A stretch of 25,760 nt of DNA from positions 1-25,760 of the forward strand of contig NZ_NMWV01000036.1 in the NCBI RefSeq assembly GCF_002860405.1. Direction: 5' to 3'. The DNA comes from Bifidobacterium imperatoris (lineage in GTDB: Bacteria > Actinomycetota > Actinomycetes > Actinomycetales > Bifidobacteriaceae). Below are positions 17,244 through 24,036 of the stretch, piece after piece; positions within the stretch are counted from its first letter, which is position 1; each line of letters starts with the position of its first letter. The position numbers and the translations under genes were made by a program. Below the pieces are notes generated by a model. The model saw only the letters and a list, made by a program, of their open reading frames with translations, was not told the DNA's origin and searched no databases.

Positions 17244-17257
17244 TCGAACCGGTTCGA
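17244..17257. promoter_or_regulatory. Distal ScrR-type operator of scrT
   Basis: The palindrome TCGAACCGGTTCGA, in the context GTC-TCGAACCGGTTCGA-CAC, is the same core as the scrP operators. Confidence 0.83.
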
Positions 17258-17295
17258 CACGCCGAGTCGATTAGGTCAAACGATTGACTCCGAGG

Positions 17296-17315
17296 TATTA
17301 TCGAACCGGTTCGAT
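17296..17315. promoter_or_regulatory. Proximal ScrR-type operator overlapping the scrT -10
   Basis: ATCGAACCGGTTCGAT (17300-17315) is centred 57 bp from the distal site. TATTAT (17296-17301) abuts it as a probable -10, the same geometry as at scrP. The -35 is poor (GGTCAA region near 17274), so an activator or weak basal promoter is possible. Confidence 0.75.
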
Positions 17316-17497
17316 GCAGACGACATACGAGTCAACGCAGGAGTTGCACCAACAGACCTTTTAGGTCAGAGACACCGAAAAGTCTCGCCCATCGGAGCTC
17401 CCGCAGTTCGCACCACGGTTGCCGCCTTCCGCGATCCGCATAACTACAGACGTCATCGAAGAGTCCTGTAAAACCCACCAGCACAGGGAAGAGAACC

Positions 17498-18838
17498 ATG
17501 GAAAACACCATCGAAACGGCAGCAGCGCCAAACGCAGAAGCTGCAGCCGCTGTCAATTCTAACGAGCTTGACAGCTACGGCCGTCGCCCGTCCGTCGTAG
17601 ACGTATTCCGTCTTGGCGCAGGCTTTACCATCAGCCTTATCATCACCGGCATCGTTTGGGTGTCGCTGTCCTCCATCCTCGTGCCGCAGCTCGTGGATCA
17701 GATTGCTCCCGGCCAGCGTGAGGCCTTCATCGGTACCATCAACTCCGTTGGTTCCGTGGTGGCTCTGTTCGCCAACATCATCTTCGGTACCTTCTCTGAT
17801 TTGACCCGCTCCAAGTGGGGCAAGCGTACGCTGTGGATCATCAGCGGTGGCATTCTCTGCGGCGCTTGCGTGGCCGGCCTGCTCGTCACCAAGTCTCTGC
17901 CGCTCATTCTGCTGCTGTGGTGTGGCATGCAGCTGTTCTACAACTGGATGAACGCTCCGTTCGTCGCCACCCTGTCCGACCGCGTGCCGGATAAGTTCCG
18001 TGGTTCCGTCTCCTCCTTCATGGGCGCCGGTGGCGTGCTCGGCCAGACCGCAGGTTCCCTGGTCGGTTCTCTGCTTATCAGCAACATCGATCTTGGCTTC
18101 ACCATTGGTGCTCTGGGCTTCGCCCTCGTCGGCATCATTGTGGTCGGCATCTGGCCTCGCGAGCCCTCCAACGTGGACGAAGAGCGTGAGCCTATCAGCG
18201 TGAAGATGGTGCTCAAGGCCTTCATCCCGCCGCACGGCAAGGGTTCCCGCAACTTCTACTACGCTCTGTTCGGCCGCATGATGATGGTCGCCGGCTACCA
18301 GATGATTAACGGCTACCTGCTCTACGTGGTCAAGTACTACACCTTCTCCGACTCCGGCTACAACGCCGAACAGCTCAAGACCGCAGCCGCTGGCGTAATC
18401 GCTACCATGTCCGTGATCACCATGGTCGTCTCCCTGATTGCAGCCCTCGTCTCCGGCCCGATCTCCGATAAGCTCGGCATGCGTAAGGTTCCGGTTGCTG
18501 GTGCTAGCGTCCTGTTCGCCATCGGTGCTGCAATGCCGTGGATCTTCCACAACGCATGGGGCATGTACTTGTTCGCTGCCATCGCCGGCTTCGGCTACGG
18601 CGTCTACAACGCCATCGACCAGGCCCTGAACGTCTCCATTCTGCCGAACCCGAAGGAAGCTGGCAAGGATCTGGGTGTGCTCAACATGGCCAACACCCTG
18701 TCCACCGTGCTCGGCTCCCTGCTCACCTCTGGTGTGGTTATGGCCACCGGTGGCAACTACGGCCTGGTGTTCCCGGTGTGCATCGTGGTGGTGCTGATCG
18801 CAGCCTTCCTCATCATGCGCATCAAGGGCGTCAAGTAA
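17498..18838 (+). CDS. scrT: MFS sugar transporter, probable sucrose permease
   Basis: This 446-residue protein has about 12 membrane helices. The N-terminal 30 residues are Ala/Asn-rich and cytoplasmic. The MFS loop motif reads GTFSDLTRSKWGKRT (97-111), followed by FVATLSDRVPDKFRGSVSSF, a segment typical of the SLC45-like/GPH-like sucrose permease group. Sucrose uptake by proton symport is inferred from family resemblance and from sharing ScrR-type paired operators with scrP. The ATG follows GGGAAGAG. The leader of about 180 nt has small hairpins (GACC-TTTTA-GGTC, GAGAC-ACCGAAAA-GTCTC). A strong terminator follows. I assign scrT by context; a second paralogue at 20620 competes for that name. 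Confidence 0.82.
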   Translation: MENTIETAAAPNAEAAAAVNSNELDSYGRRPSVVDVFRLGAGFTISLIITGIVWVSLSSILVPQLVDQIAPGQREAFIGTINSVGSVVALFANIIFGTFSDLTRSKWGKRTLWIISGGILCGACVAGLLVTKSLPLILLLWCGMQLFYNWMNAPFVATLSDRVPDKFRGSVSSFMGAGGVLGQTAGSLVGSLLISNIDLGFTIGALGFALVGIIVVGIWPREPSNVDEEREPISVKMVLKAFIPPHGKGSRNFYYALFGRMMMVAGYQMINGYLLYVVKYYTFSDSGYNAEQLKTAAAGVIATMSVITMVVSLIAALVSGPISDKLGMRKVPVAGASVLFAIGAAMPWIFHNAWGMYLFAAIAGFGYGVYNAIDQALNVSILPNPKEAGKDLGVLNMANTLSTVLGSLLTSGVVMATGGNYGLVFPVCIVVVLIAAFLIMRIKGVK

Positions 18839-18894
18839 TCCGTCGCTGCTTCGGCGGCGAATAAGCAAGCTTCTTTCCGAAGAATTCCCTAAGC

Positions 18895-18941
18895 AATCGG
18901 CTCGCCTCGTTCCCAAAAGGAACCGAAGCGAGCCGATTTTT
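18895..18941 (+). terminator. scrT terminator
   Basis: AATCGGCTCGC (18895-18905) pairs with GCGAGCCGATT (18928-18938), with an inner GGTTCC-type stem (GTTCC/GGAAC), followed by TTTTTA. Confidence 0.92.
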
Positions 18942-18944
18942 ATT

Positions 18945-18998
18945 GGCTATTGCTGTGGCTGTGGCTATTGCTGTGACTGTAGCCTTTGCTGTTGTTGT
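18945..18998. repeat. Three 18-bp tandem repeats
   Basis: Units of the form GGCTATTGCTGTGGCTGT start at 18945 and 18963; a worn third (AGCCTTTGCTGT...) starts at 18981. They lie between the scrT terminator and the 3' end of the minus-strand repeat-protein gene and do not appear to be coding. Confidence 0.65.
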
Positions 18999-19079
18999 GG
19001 GTAGGATTATTCACTTTGGCGGCGCCAGCCCTGAGACCGAGGATATTGGGAGTCAATTCAACGCCATCAAGCGTTAGCG

Positions 19080-20387
19080 TCAGAACTGATGCTTTATAGC
19101 ATCTCCGTCAAGACAGCCAGCTTCGGGATCGTACCAGACCGAGTATATGGTGTACCCGTACTCGTCGTCGATGCGCACCTTGACGGCACCCCCCTCGGCA
19201 AGGGTAGCGCGCTTTGCACGGCTTAGCTTTTCGCCCATGAACTCGTCGGGCATGTCCATGAAGCTATATCGCGCGAGGCGTCCTTTTTCCTGGTCCCAGT
19301 AGACGATGGCAATCGCAGCATTGGAGTTGTCGTAGAACACCGCCGGCTGACCGCGTTCGATGAGAGTGTACGTGTTGAGCTGTTTCGTCGAAAAGCCCAT
19401 GTAATGGGAGGGGAATTCCTTGGAGAACGTGATATGCCCCGTTTTCGGGTCGCGCAACACGTCAGCGTCTATATCCGCCAAGTAGATGGTCTCGCCCGCA
19501 TCCAGCTGTTGGAACTCTTCGTCGGTGAGCACATGTCCGGCGAAATCGCGGCGGAACAGCTCGCTGGTCTTCCTGTTCCAGGACAACACTTGCTTGTGCG
19601 GTTTGCCGTCCTTGCCTGTCACCTGGATGGTCACGTCGTCGCCAACCGCCAGGTGAAGCCGTTCGGAGTATGTCAAAGGCCTGCCACGGTATTCCAATGG
19701 CACATCCACATTGCGCAGCCGACCGGTCTCCGGGTCGAAACGCAGGTCAACGTCATTTCTTCTACCGCGTTGCCGGTAGAAAGGATCGGGGTCGAGCAGT
19801 CCTTTGAATGTTATCTTCCTACCTGCCGCCAGCTTCTGCCGTTCGACGGGGGAGAGGGGAGCTCCGCGGAAGTGAGTGGGCACTCCTTTGTAGAACTCCA
19901 GCTTGCCGGCTTCCTGATTCCAGACGATGTCGGCGTCGTACGGCTTGCCTTTCTTGCTGACCAGCCCGCTCACGTAGACGATCATGTTGTTGGCGAGGGC
20001 GCCGCGTTGCCCCTCGTCCAGCGGGACACCGTGGAAGTGGGTGGGTATGCCTTTGAAGAACTCCACGCGTCCGGTCTGTCGGTTCAAGATGATGTCTGCG
20101 GCGTAAAGGTTGCCTGCCTTGGAGACCAAGCCGGTCAAGTACAGCACATAGCCGGCCTGCAACAGTTGCCGCTCCTGCGGCGTGAACGTGTGTCCGAATG
20201 CCTGCGCGGGTACCTCCACCGGCTGCTGTGGCTGCTGCTGAGACGCACTAGCACTGGCCTGGGTCTGCTGGGGCCGTTGCGGAACAGCGATTTTAATCAG
20301 GGGCGGGGTGCGTGTCTGGGATTGCTGTTGGGATTGTGCCTGGGGCTGCTGCTGTGCGGGTGACTGAAGAGGGTCAGAGGATGTCAT
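19080..20387 (-). CDS. Protein of seven DUF3945-like repeats with a Gln-rich N-terminus
   Basis: This 435-residue protein has no signal peptide or membrane helix. Residues 1-62 are disordered and Gln/Pro/Ser-rich. From residue 64 a unit of about 47-60 residues repeats seven times, opening at F64, F118, F173, Y233, F282, Y329 and F383. Each unit has the pattern (F/Y)-x-G-x-x-L-(S/T)-x-x-(E/Q)-R-x-x-L-x-x-G-x-x-(V/I)-x-(V/L)-x-G-(L/I), then a polar turn and D(I/V)-x-(W/F)-(N/D)-x-(E/Q)-(T/A)-G-(R/K)-(L/V)-x-F. This resembles DUF3945, known mainly from Bacteroidota mobile elements; the match is from memory. The start is secure: AAGGAG lies 6 nt before the ATG. It sits on the opposite strand between two sugar transporters. 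Role unknown. Confidence 0.72.
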   Translation of the reverse strand: MTSSDPLQSPAQQQPQAQSQQQSQTRTPPLIKIAVPQRPQQTQASASASQQQPQQPVEVPAQAFGHTFTPQERQLLQAGYVLYLTGLVSKAGNLYAADIILNRQTGRVEFFKGIPTHFHGVPLDEGQRGALANNMIVYVSGLVSKKGKPYDADIVWNQEAGKLEFYKGVPTHFRGAPLSPVERQKLAAGRKITFKGLLDPDPFYRQRGRRNDVDLRFDPETGRLRNVDVPLEYRGRPLTYSERLHLAVGDDVTIQVTGKDGKPHKQVLSWNRKTSELFRRDFAGHVLTDEEFQQLDAGETIYLADIDADVLRDPKTGHITFSKEFPSHYMGFSTKQLNTYTLIERGQPAVFYDNSNAAIAIVYWDQEKGRLARYSFMDMPDEFMGEKLSRAKRATLAEGGAVKVRIDDEYGYTIYSVWYDPEAGCLDGDAIKHQF

Positions 20388-20530
20388 GGTGACTCCTTAG
20401 TCGTGATTGACATACTACTTCATTCACCAGCATAGGCGGGTGATGGGCAGGGAGCGGCATACGCGATCAATATGCCACCGGGGTACCGGGGCGCCGGGGC
20501 GCCGGGATAGGGCCGGCGTAAACTAAACGC

Positions 20531-20542
20531 ATGAAAAAGTAA
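20531..20542 (+). other. Four-codon upstream ORF (Met-Lys-Lys-stop)
   Basis: ATGAAAAAGTAA directly abuts the 5' arm of a strong terminator hairpin in the leader of the second MFS gene. TAAACT (20519-20524) lies 6 nt upstream and could be a -10, making the mini-ORF leaderless. Translation is unproven. Confidence 0.3.
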
Positions 20543-20543
20543 G

Positions 20544-20587
20544 CCGCTCGCAATGCACTGAGGCAAAGTGCGTGCGGGCGGTTTTGC
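20544..20587 (+). terminator. Leader terminator upstream of the second MFS gene
   Basis: CCGCTCGCAATGCAC (20544-20558) pairs with GTGCGTGCGGGCGG (20568-20581) in a 14-bp stem with one bulge and G-U pairs, followed by TTTTGC. The only upstream gene is divergent, so on the plus strand this can only terminate a transcript starting in the leader. An attenuator is therefore more likely than a gene-end terminator. Confidence 0.7.
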
Positions 20588-20619
20588 GTTGTGCGAGAGA
20601 ACGAGAGAAAGAGCGAACC

Positions 20620-22269
20620 ATGCTGGAACCATATAAGCGTCCGGGAATTGATGATCGCCCGGATCTTGATAAGGCACTCAGCCCTGAAGATAAGGCTGCA
20701 GTAGCCCGCCTGGCCATTAAAAACCGTCGCCGCCCGCCAGAAGCTTCCGCAGATCAGCCGGAAGCACAGGCCGTTCGCCTGGCCGCAGCCAGCACTGCCA
20801 CTGCAGTCGCCGCCGCTGCCAGCGTAGACGCTCCTGCCCCGGACATGTCTTCCGCATACCTTGATATGCGCGATCCGATGGTCGCATCCAACGGCGAAAA
20901 GCCCGACGCCAAGACGGTCAGCCGCCTCAATTGGGGCTTCTTTGCCGCCTCGATGCTGATCGGCGCCCCCTGGATCGCACTGAATGCCGTCGCCTTGCCC
21001 AACGCGGTGGCACGCCTGTTCCACTATGACACCGCCGTGCTGCAAGTCACCATCAATCCAGTAACCGGCCGACCCTTCCCGGTGGCCACCGAGCTGGCCA
21101 TGCCGCTCGCCGTGCTGGTCATCGTCGGCGTTGTGGCCGCAGCGCTGTTCACCCCGCTGGTTTCCGCGCTGTCTGACCGCACGCGCACGCCGTTCGGCCG
21201 CCGCACTCCATGGATGGTGACCGGCGGCCTGTTGTGCGCGCTGTTCACCCTGATTTTGGGGCAAGACACCAGCATTGTGGTGATGTGTTTCTTCTGGGCG
21301 CTTATGCAGTTCGCTTATGCTATGCTGTCCGCGCCATTGGCCAGCGCCATCAGTGAACGTGTGCCAGACAAGTTCCGCCCGCGCATCGAACGCTGGCATG
21401 GCATCGGTGTGATGCTGGCTCAGGCACTTGGTGTACTAGTGGGTGCCTTCGGCGTGATGTTCGACTCCTATTCGCCGTTCATTTATGCGGCTGTACTATT
21501 TGCGATTTCCGGCATTGCTTCGGTGCTGATTCTGCCGCGCGAACCTTCCAGCACTGAACAACCTCGCCAACAGTTCAACGGCAGTCAAGTATTGGATCAG
21601 TTGCGCCCTCCAACTGGTGCTCCAGCCTTTGCGCGCGTATTCGCCGCCCGCGCTTGCATGATGACCGGTGTCGGCCTGACCAGCGTCTTTCTCTGGTATC
21701 TTGTGCGCTTCTGGGTGTACGGCAAAGCCGTGCAACTCACCTCCGCGCCGCTGACCATTCCGGCCGGCTTCCTGATTTGCGCTATGGCCATCGCAACCCT
21801 GATCGGCGCTGCGCTCGCATCATGGTCGGCAGCCCCCATTTCTGAAGCAATTGAAGCCCGCGGCATTCGCACGTCTGTTGTAGTGGCCGCCGCATGCCTG
21901 ACCTATGCTGTTGGTCTTGGCCTCGCTTGGGGGCTTGGCGTATGGTCCACCGGCACAGCGCGCGAAAACGGCATGATTCTGTTCGCGCTGATTTCCGGAT
22001 TCGCATTCGGTATTTATGATGCGCTTGGTCTGGAGCTGGTAATGGATGCGCTGCCCGACCCGCGCAATGCCGGCCATGACCTTGGCGTCTATGCGCTCGC
22101 CAACTCCGCTGGGCTGGGGCTTGCCGCGATTATCGGTGCGTTGCTGGTCAATGCGTTCGCGCACTCGTTCGGATACTATCTGCTCTTCCCAGCCGGTATT
22201 GTCATGGTGCTGCTCGCTGGCATCGTAACACTGCTGGGCGCAGAAAAAATCGAAGAAATCAGCGAATAA
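20620..22269 (+). CDS. MFS transporter, ScrT paralogue with long N-terminal extension
   Basis: This 549-residue protein has about 12 membrane helices after a cytoplasmic, Ala/Pro-rich, disordered extension of about 103 residues (MLEPYKRPGIDDRPDLDKAL...). It shares landmarks with the transporter at 17498: ISERVPDKFRPRI versus LSDRVPDKFRGSV, LPREPSSTE versus WPREPSNVD, and DPRNAGHDLGVYALAN versus NPKEAGKDLGVLNMAN. The MFS loop motif is LSDRTRTPFGRRTPW (184-198). I chose the ATG at 20620, preceded by GAGAAAGAG, because the upstream GTG at 20572 lies inside a terminator hairpin. Probably a sugar symporter; sucrose, a related glucoside or a regulatory role are all possible. It is followed by scrR. 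Confidence 0.85.
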   Translation: MLEPYKRPGIDDRPDLDKALSPEDKAAVARLAIKNRRRPPEASADQPEAQAVRLAAASTATAVAAAASVDAPAPDMSSAYLDMRDPMVASNGEKPDAKTVSRLNWGFFAASMLIGAPWIALNAVALPNAVARLFHYDTAVLQVTINPVTGRPFPVATELAMPLAVLVIVGVVAAALFTPLVSALSDRTRTPFGRRTPWMVTGGLLCALFTLILGQDTSIVVMCFFWALMQFAYAMLSAPLASAISERVPDKFRPRIERWHGIGVMLAQALGVLVGAFGVMFDSYSPFIYAAVLFAISGIASVLILPREPSSTEQPRQQFNGSQVLDQLRPPTGAPAFARVFAARACMMTGVGLTSVFLWYLVRFWVYGKAVQLTSAPLTIPAGFLICAMAIATLIGAALASWSAAPISEAIEARGIRTSVVVAAACLTYAVGLGLAWGLGVWSTGTARENGMILFALISGFAFGIYDALGLELVMDALPDPRNAGHDLGVYALANSAGLGLAAIIGALLVNAFAHSFGYYLLFPAGIVMVLLAGIVTLLGAEKIEEISE

Positions 22270-22279
22270 TACTCGGCAG

Positions 22280-22293
22280 TAAAACCGGTTCGA
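22280..22293. promoter_or_regulatory. Degenerate ScrR-type operator upstream of scrR
   Basis: TAAAACCGGTTCGA matches the TCGAACCGGTTCGA core at 12 of 14 positions, with an intact AACCGGTT centre and right half. It lies 128 bp before the scrR start and suggests weaker autoregulation. Confidence 0.6.
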
Positions 22294-22319
22294 GTACACT
22301 GGTCTCCAGTGCGAATATG

Positions 22320-22352
22320 CGGGGGTGTGCAGCAGATGCACGCCCCCGTTTG
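22320..22352 (+). terminator. Terminator between the second MFS gene and scrR
   Basis: CGGGGGTGTGCA (22320-22331) pairs with TGCACGCCCCCG (22337-22348), 12 bp with one G-U pair, followed by TTTG. A smaller hairpin CACTGG-TCT-CCAGTG (22297-22311) precedes it. It separates the two genes or tunes read-through into scrR. Confidence 0.78.
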
Positions 22353-22420
22353 CGTATCGTGTGGGATACCAGCAATGATGCGCATCTCAAGGGCAGACGA
22401 ACCGATGGAGGCGAGAACAT

Positions 22421-23509
22421 ATGGTTGGCATGCGTGACGTAGCCAAACAGGCAGGAGTGTCGGTAAGCACGGTCTCTCTGGTGGTTAATAATGCCGGCTA
22501 CGTTTCGGACGACATGCGCGCCAAAGTCGAAGCGGCCATGCAGTCGCTCAACTACATTCCCAACGAACTGGCCCGCAACCTGTACCGCAATCGTACAAAT
22601 ACCATCGGCGTTATCGTGCCGACTATTCTGCATCCATTTTTTGCCACCCTCACCGCGCATTTGCAGCGCGAATTCGCTTCGCGCGGTCTCAAAACATTGC
22701 TCTGCTCTACTGCCGACGCTGCCACTGGCGAAAGCGAATACGTGAACATGTTGCAGCGGCACATGATGGACGGCATTATTATGGCCGCGCACACCGAGCA
22801 TCAGCCTGATTACTGGACGTCGATTCACCGCCCAATCGTGGCCTTCGATCGTATTCTTGGAGCCGGTGTGCCGGCCGTGCACTCCGATCATGAGACAGGT
22901 GGCCGCATCATCGCGCGGCAGCTGATTGATTCCGGTGCGCGTCACGTAGTCCTCGTCGGTGGCCCGCGCTCGCAGTTCACCAAAAGCACGACGTTCCTCA
23001 CGGTTCGCTATCACCTCACTGTGGAGCAGATGCTGGCTGACGCGGGCATTGCCTGCGATTATGTGGAAGCAGGTTCCGTGACTGATGTGGTAGCTCATGA
23101 AGCTACTGCTGCCGCGATTTTCGAACGATATCCTGACGTCGATGCCATAGTCGGTTCTGATGTGGTGGCTGCGGTCGCGCTGCAGGAAGCCGAGCGCCGC
23201 GGTATCGATGTGCCGGGCAGTCTGCAAATTATTGCGTACGATGGCACGATGGCTGCCGAACTGGCAGGAAAGCGACTGACTGTTGTGCGGCAGGATTTTC
23301 CCGCGATTGCAGCGGCACTGGCCGATCAGATGGATCAGCAGATTGAGGCTGCGAACAAGCCGGCAGGTAAGTCTGCAAGTAAACAATCTGATGGTGCAGT
23401 CCAGGCTGAAAGGACTGAGGATTCCGCCGATTCTGCTGATTCTGTTGATTCTGGGCAGTTGGGAATAGTCATTCCTGTGACCTTCGTGCCCGGCGAAACT
23501 ACTCGCTAG
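22421..23509 (+). CDS. scrR: LacI-family transcriptional regulator, probable sucrose repressor
   Basis: This 362-residue protein has the LacI N-terminal helix-turn-helix (MRDVAKQAGVSVSTVSLVVNN, residues 4-24) and the hinge segment YIPNELARNLYRNRTNTIGVI (45-65), followed by a periplasmic-binding-like effector domain with the dimer-interface HETGGR-type motif SDHETGGRI. Its cognate sites are inferred to be the TCGAACCGGTTCGA palindromes before scrP and scrT, plus the weaker one upstream of itself; the effector is probably sucrose or a product. GGAGG (22407-22411) stands 9 nt before the chosen ATG; Met4 is an alternative. Near the C-terminus a Lys/Ser/Asp-rich insert of about 45 residues (KPAGKSASKQSD...DSADSADSVDSG) precedes the final strand, unusual for the family. 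Confidence 0.9.
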   Translation: MVGMRDVAKQAGVSVSTVSLVVNNAGYVSDDMRAKVEAAMQSLNYIPNELARNLYRNRTNTIGVIVPTILHPFFATLTAHLQREFASRGLKTLLCSTADAATGESEYVNMLQRHMMDGIIMAAHTEHQPDYWTSIHRPIVAFDRILGAGVPAVHSDHETGGRIIARQLIDSGARHVVLVGGPRSQFTKSTTFLTVRYHLTVEQMLADAGIACDYVEAGSVTDVVAHEATAAAIFERYPDVDAIVGSDVVAAVALQEAERRGIDVPGSLQIIAYDGTMAAELAGKRLTVVRQDFPAIAAALADQMDQQIEAANKPAGKSASKQSDGAVQAERTEDSADSADSVDSGQLGIVIPVTFVPGETTR

Positions 23510-23528
23510 CCTGCAGTTTTGTGATGGG

Positions 23529-23575
23529 ATACCCCTCAGTCGGCTTCGCCGCCAGCTCCCCTGGCAAGGGGAGCC
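23529..23575 (-). repeat. GGCTCCC...GAGGG extragenic repeat, copy B
   Basis: Read on the minus strand it is GGCTCCCCTTGCCAGGGGAG, then CTGGCGGCGAAGCCG, then ACTGAGGGGT, the same two-stem layout as copies A, C and D. It lies about 20 nt after the scrR stop. Confidence 0.78.
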
Positions 23576-23607
23576 ATACAAAGCGACGATATCCAATTAC
23601 GCCTGTC

Positions 23608-23616
23608 CACAATGTG
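23608..23616. promoter_or_regulatory. Isolated CACAATGTG palindrome
   Basis: The imperfect 9-bp palindrome, followed by AAC, matches the three motifs at 23946-23978. It lies about 100 bp upstream of the leader-peptide ORF, where the promoter of that transcript should be. Confidence 0.4.
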
Positions 23617-23708
23617 AACCTTTGCTGGATTGGCGAGCAAAGCGAACCTATCTTAACTTTCCAGTTCGGGTCAAACGGACCCGTGAAATACCGAAAGGAG
23701 GCCACGCG

Positions 23709-23777
23709 ATGACTGGATTCAATGCTTCTGCGTTTGTATCCGCACGAATTATTAGCCCGTCTTCGCTGGCGGACTAA
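23709..23777 (+). CDS. 22-residue leader peptide of an attenuator
   Basis: The short ORF begins MTGFNASAFVSAR and ends IISPSSLAD. It has the best Shine-Dalgarno sequence in the window, AAAGGAGG (23694-23701), 7 nt before the ATG. Its last codons (23761-23772) can base-pair with sequence overlapping the 5' arm of the downstream terminator, the hallmark of ribosome-controlled attenuation. There is no run of a single regulatory codon; Ser (5 of 22), Ala (4) and an Ile-Ile pair stand out, so the sensed signal is unclear. The peptide itself probably has no other function. Confidence 0.65.
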   Translation: MTGFNASAFVSARIISPSSLAD

Positions 23778-23868
23778 TTCGGCATGATGCTTGAAGCCCC
23801 GCCAACGAAGGCAGGGCCAATCAAGCTGACACAATCGGTAAGGCCCTGCAAGTTGCGGGGCTTTTTTG
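23761..23868 (+). promoter_or_regulatory. Transcription attenuator: antiterminator and terminator before the symporter gene
   Basis: Terminator: AAGCCCCGC (23794-23802) pairs with GCGGGGCTT (23855-23863), with inner stem GCAGGGCC (23811-23818) / GGCCCTGC (23842-23849), ending in six Ts. Antiterminator: CTTCGCTGGCGG (23761-23772, the end of the leader ORF) pairs with CCGCCAACGAAG (23799-23810) at 11 of 12 positions. The second arm overlaps the terminator 5' arm, so the two folds exclude each other. A ribosome reaching the leader stop would mask the antiterminator and favour termination; a stall earlier would favour read-through. The controlled gene is the symporter at 24037. Confidence 0.7.
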
Positions 23869-23945
23869 TTGCGCTCACAAGGCTTACAGCAAACCCCGCG
23901 AGACGGGAACAGCAAGCAATACAAGCAACAACATAAGCCACGTAA

Positions 23946-23978
23946 CACAATGTGGAGCACAGTGTGAAACACATTGTG
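23946..23978. promoter_or_regulatory. Three CACANTGTG palindromes at 12-bp spacing
   Basis: CACAATGTG (23946-23954), CACAGTGTG (23958-23966) and CACATTGTG (23970-23978) are centred exactly 12 bp apart, about one helical turn, 58-90 bp upstream of the symporter ATG. This looks like a cooperative regulator site or the control region of a second promoter downstream of the attenuator. The regulator is unknown. Confidence 0.6.
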
Positions 23979-24036
23979 AAACGATCGCCCCGCAAGTTGG
24001 GTTGTTTATGCAGGGCGAAAACCAACAGGAGCAATA

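Noticed and set aside
17453..18916. 487-codon minus-strand frame opposite scrT
   Set aside because: His/Asp/Gly-rich antisense shadow of a membrane protein gene; no family resemblance.
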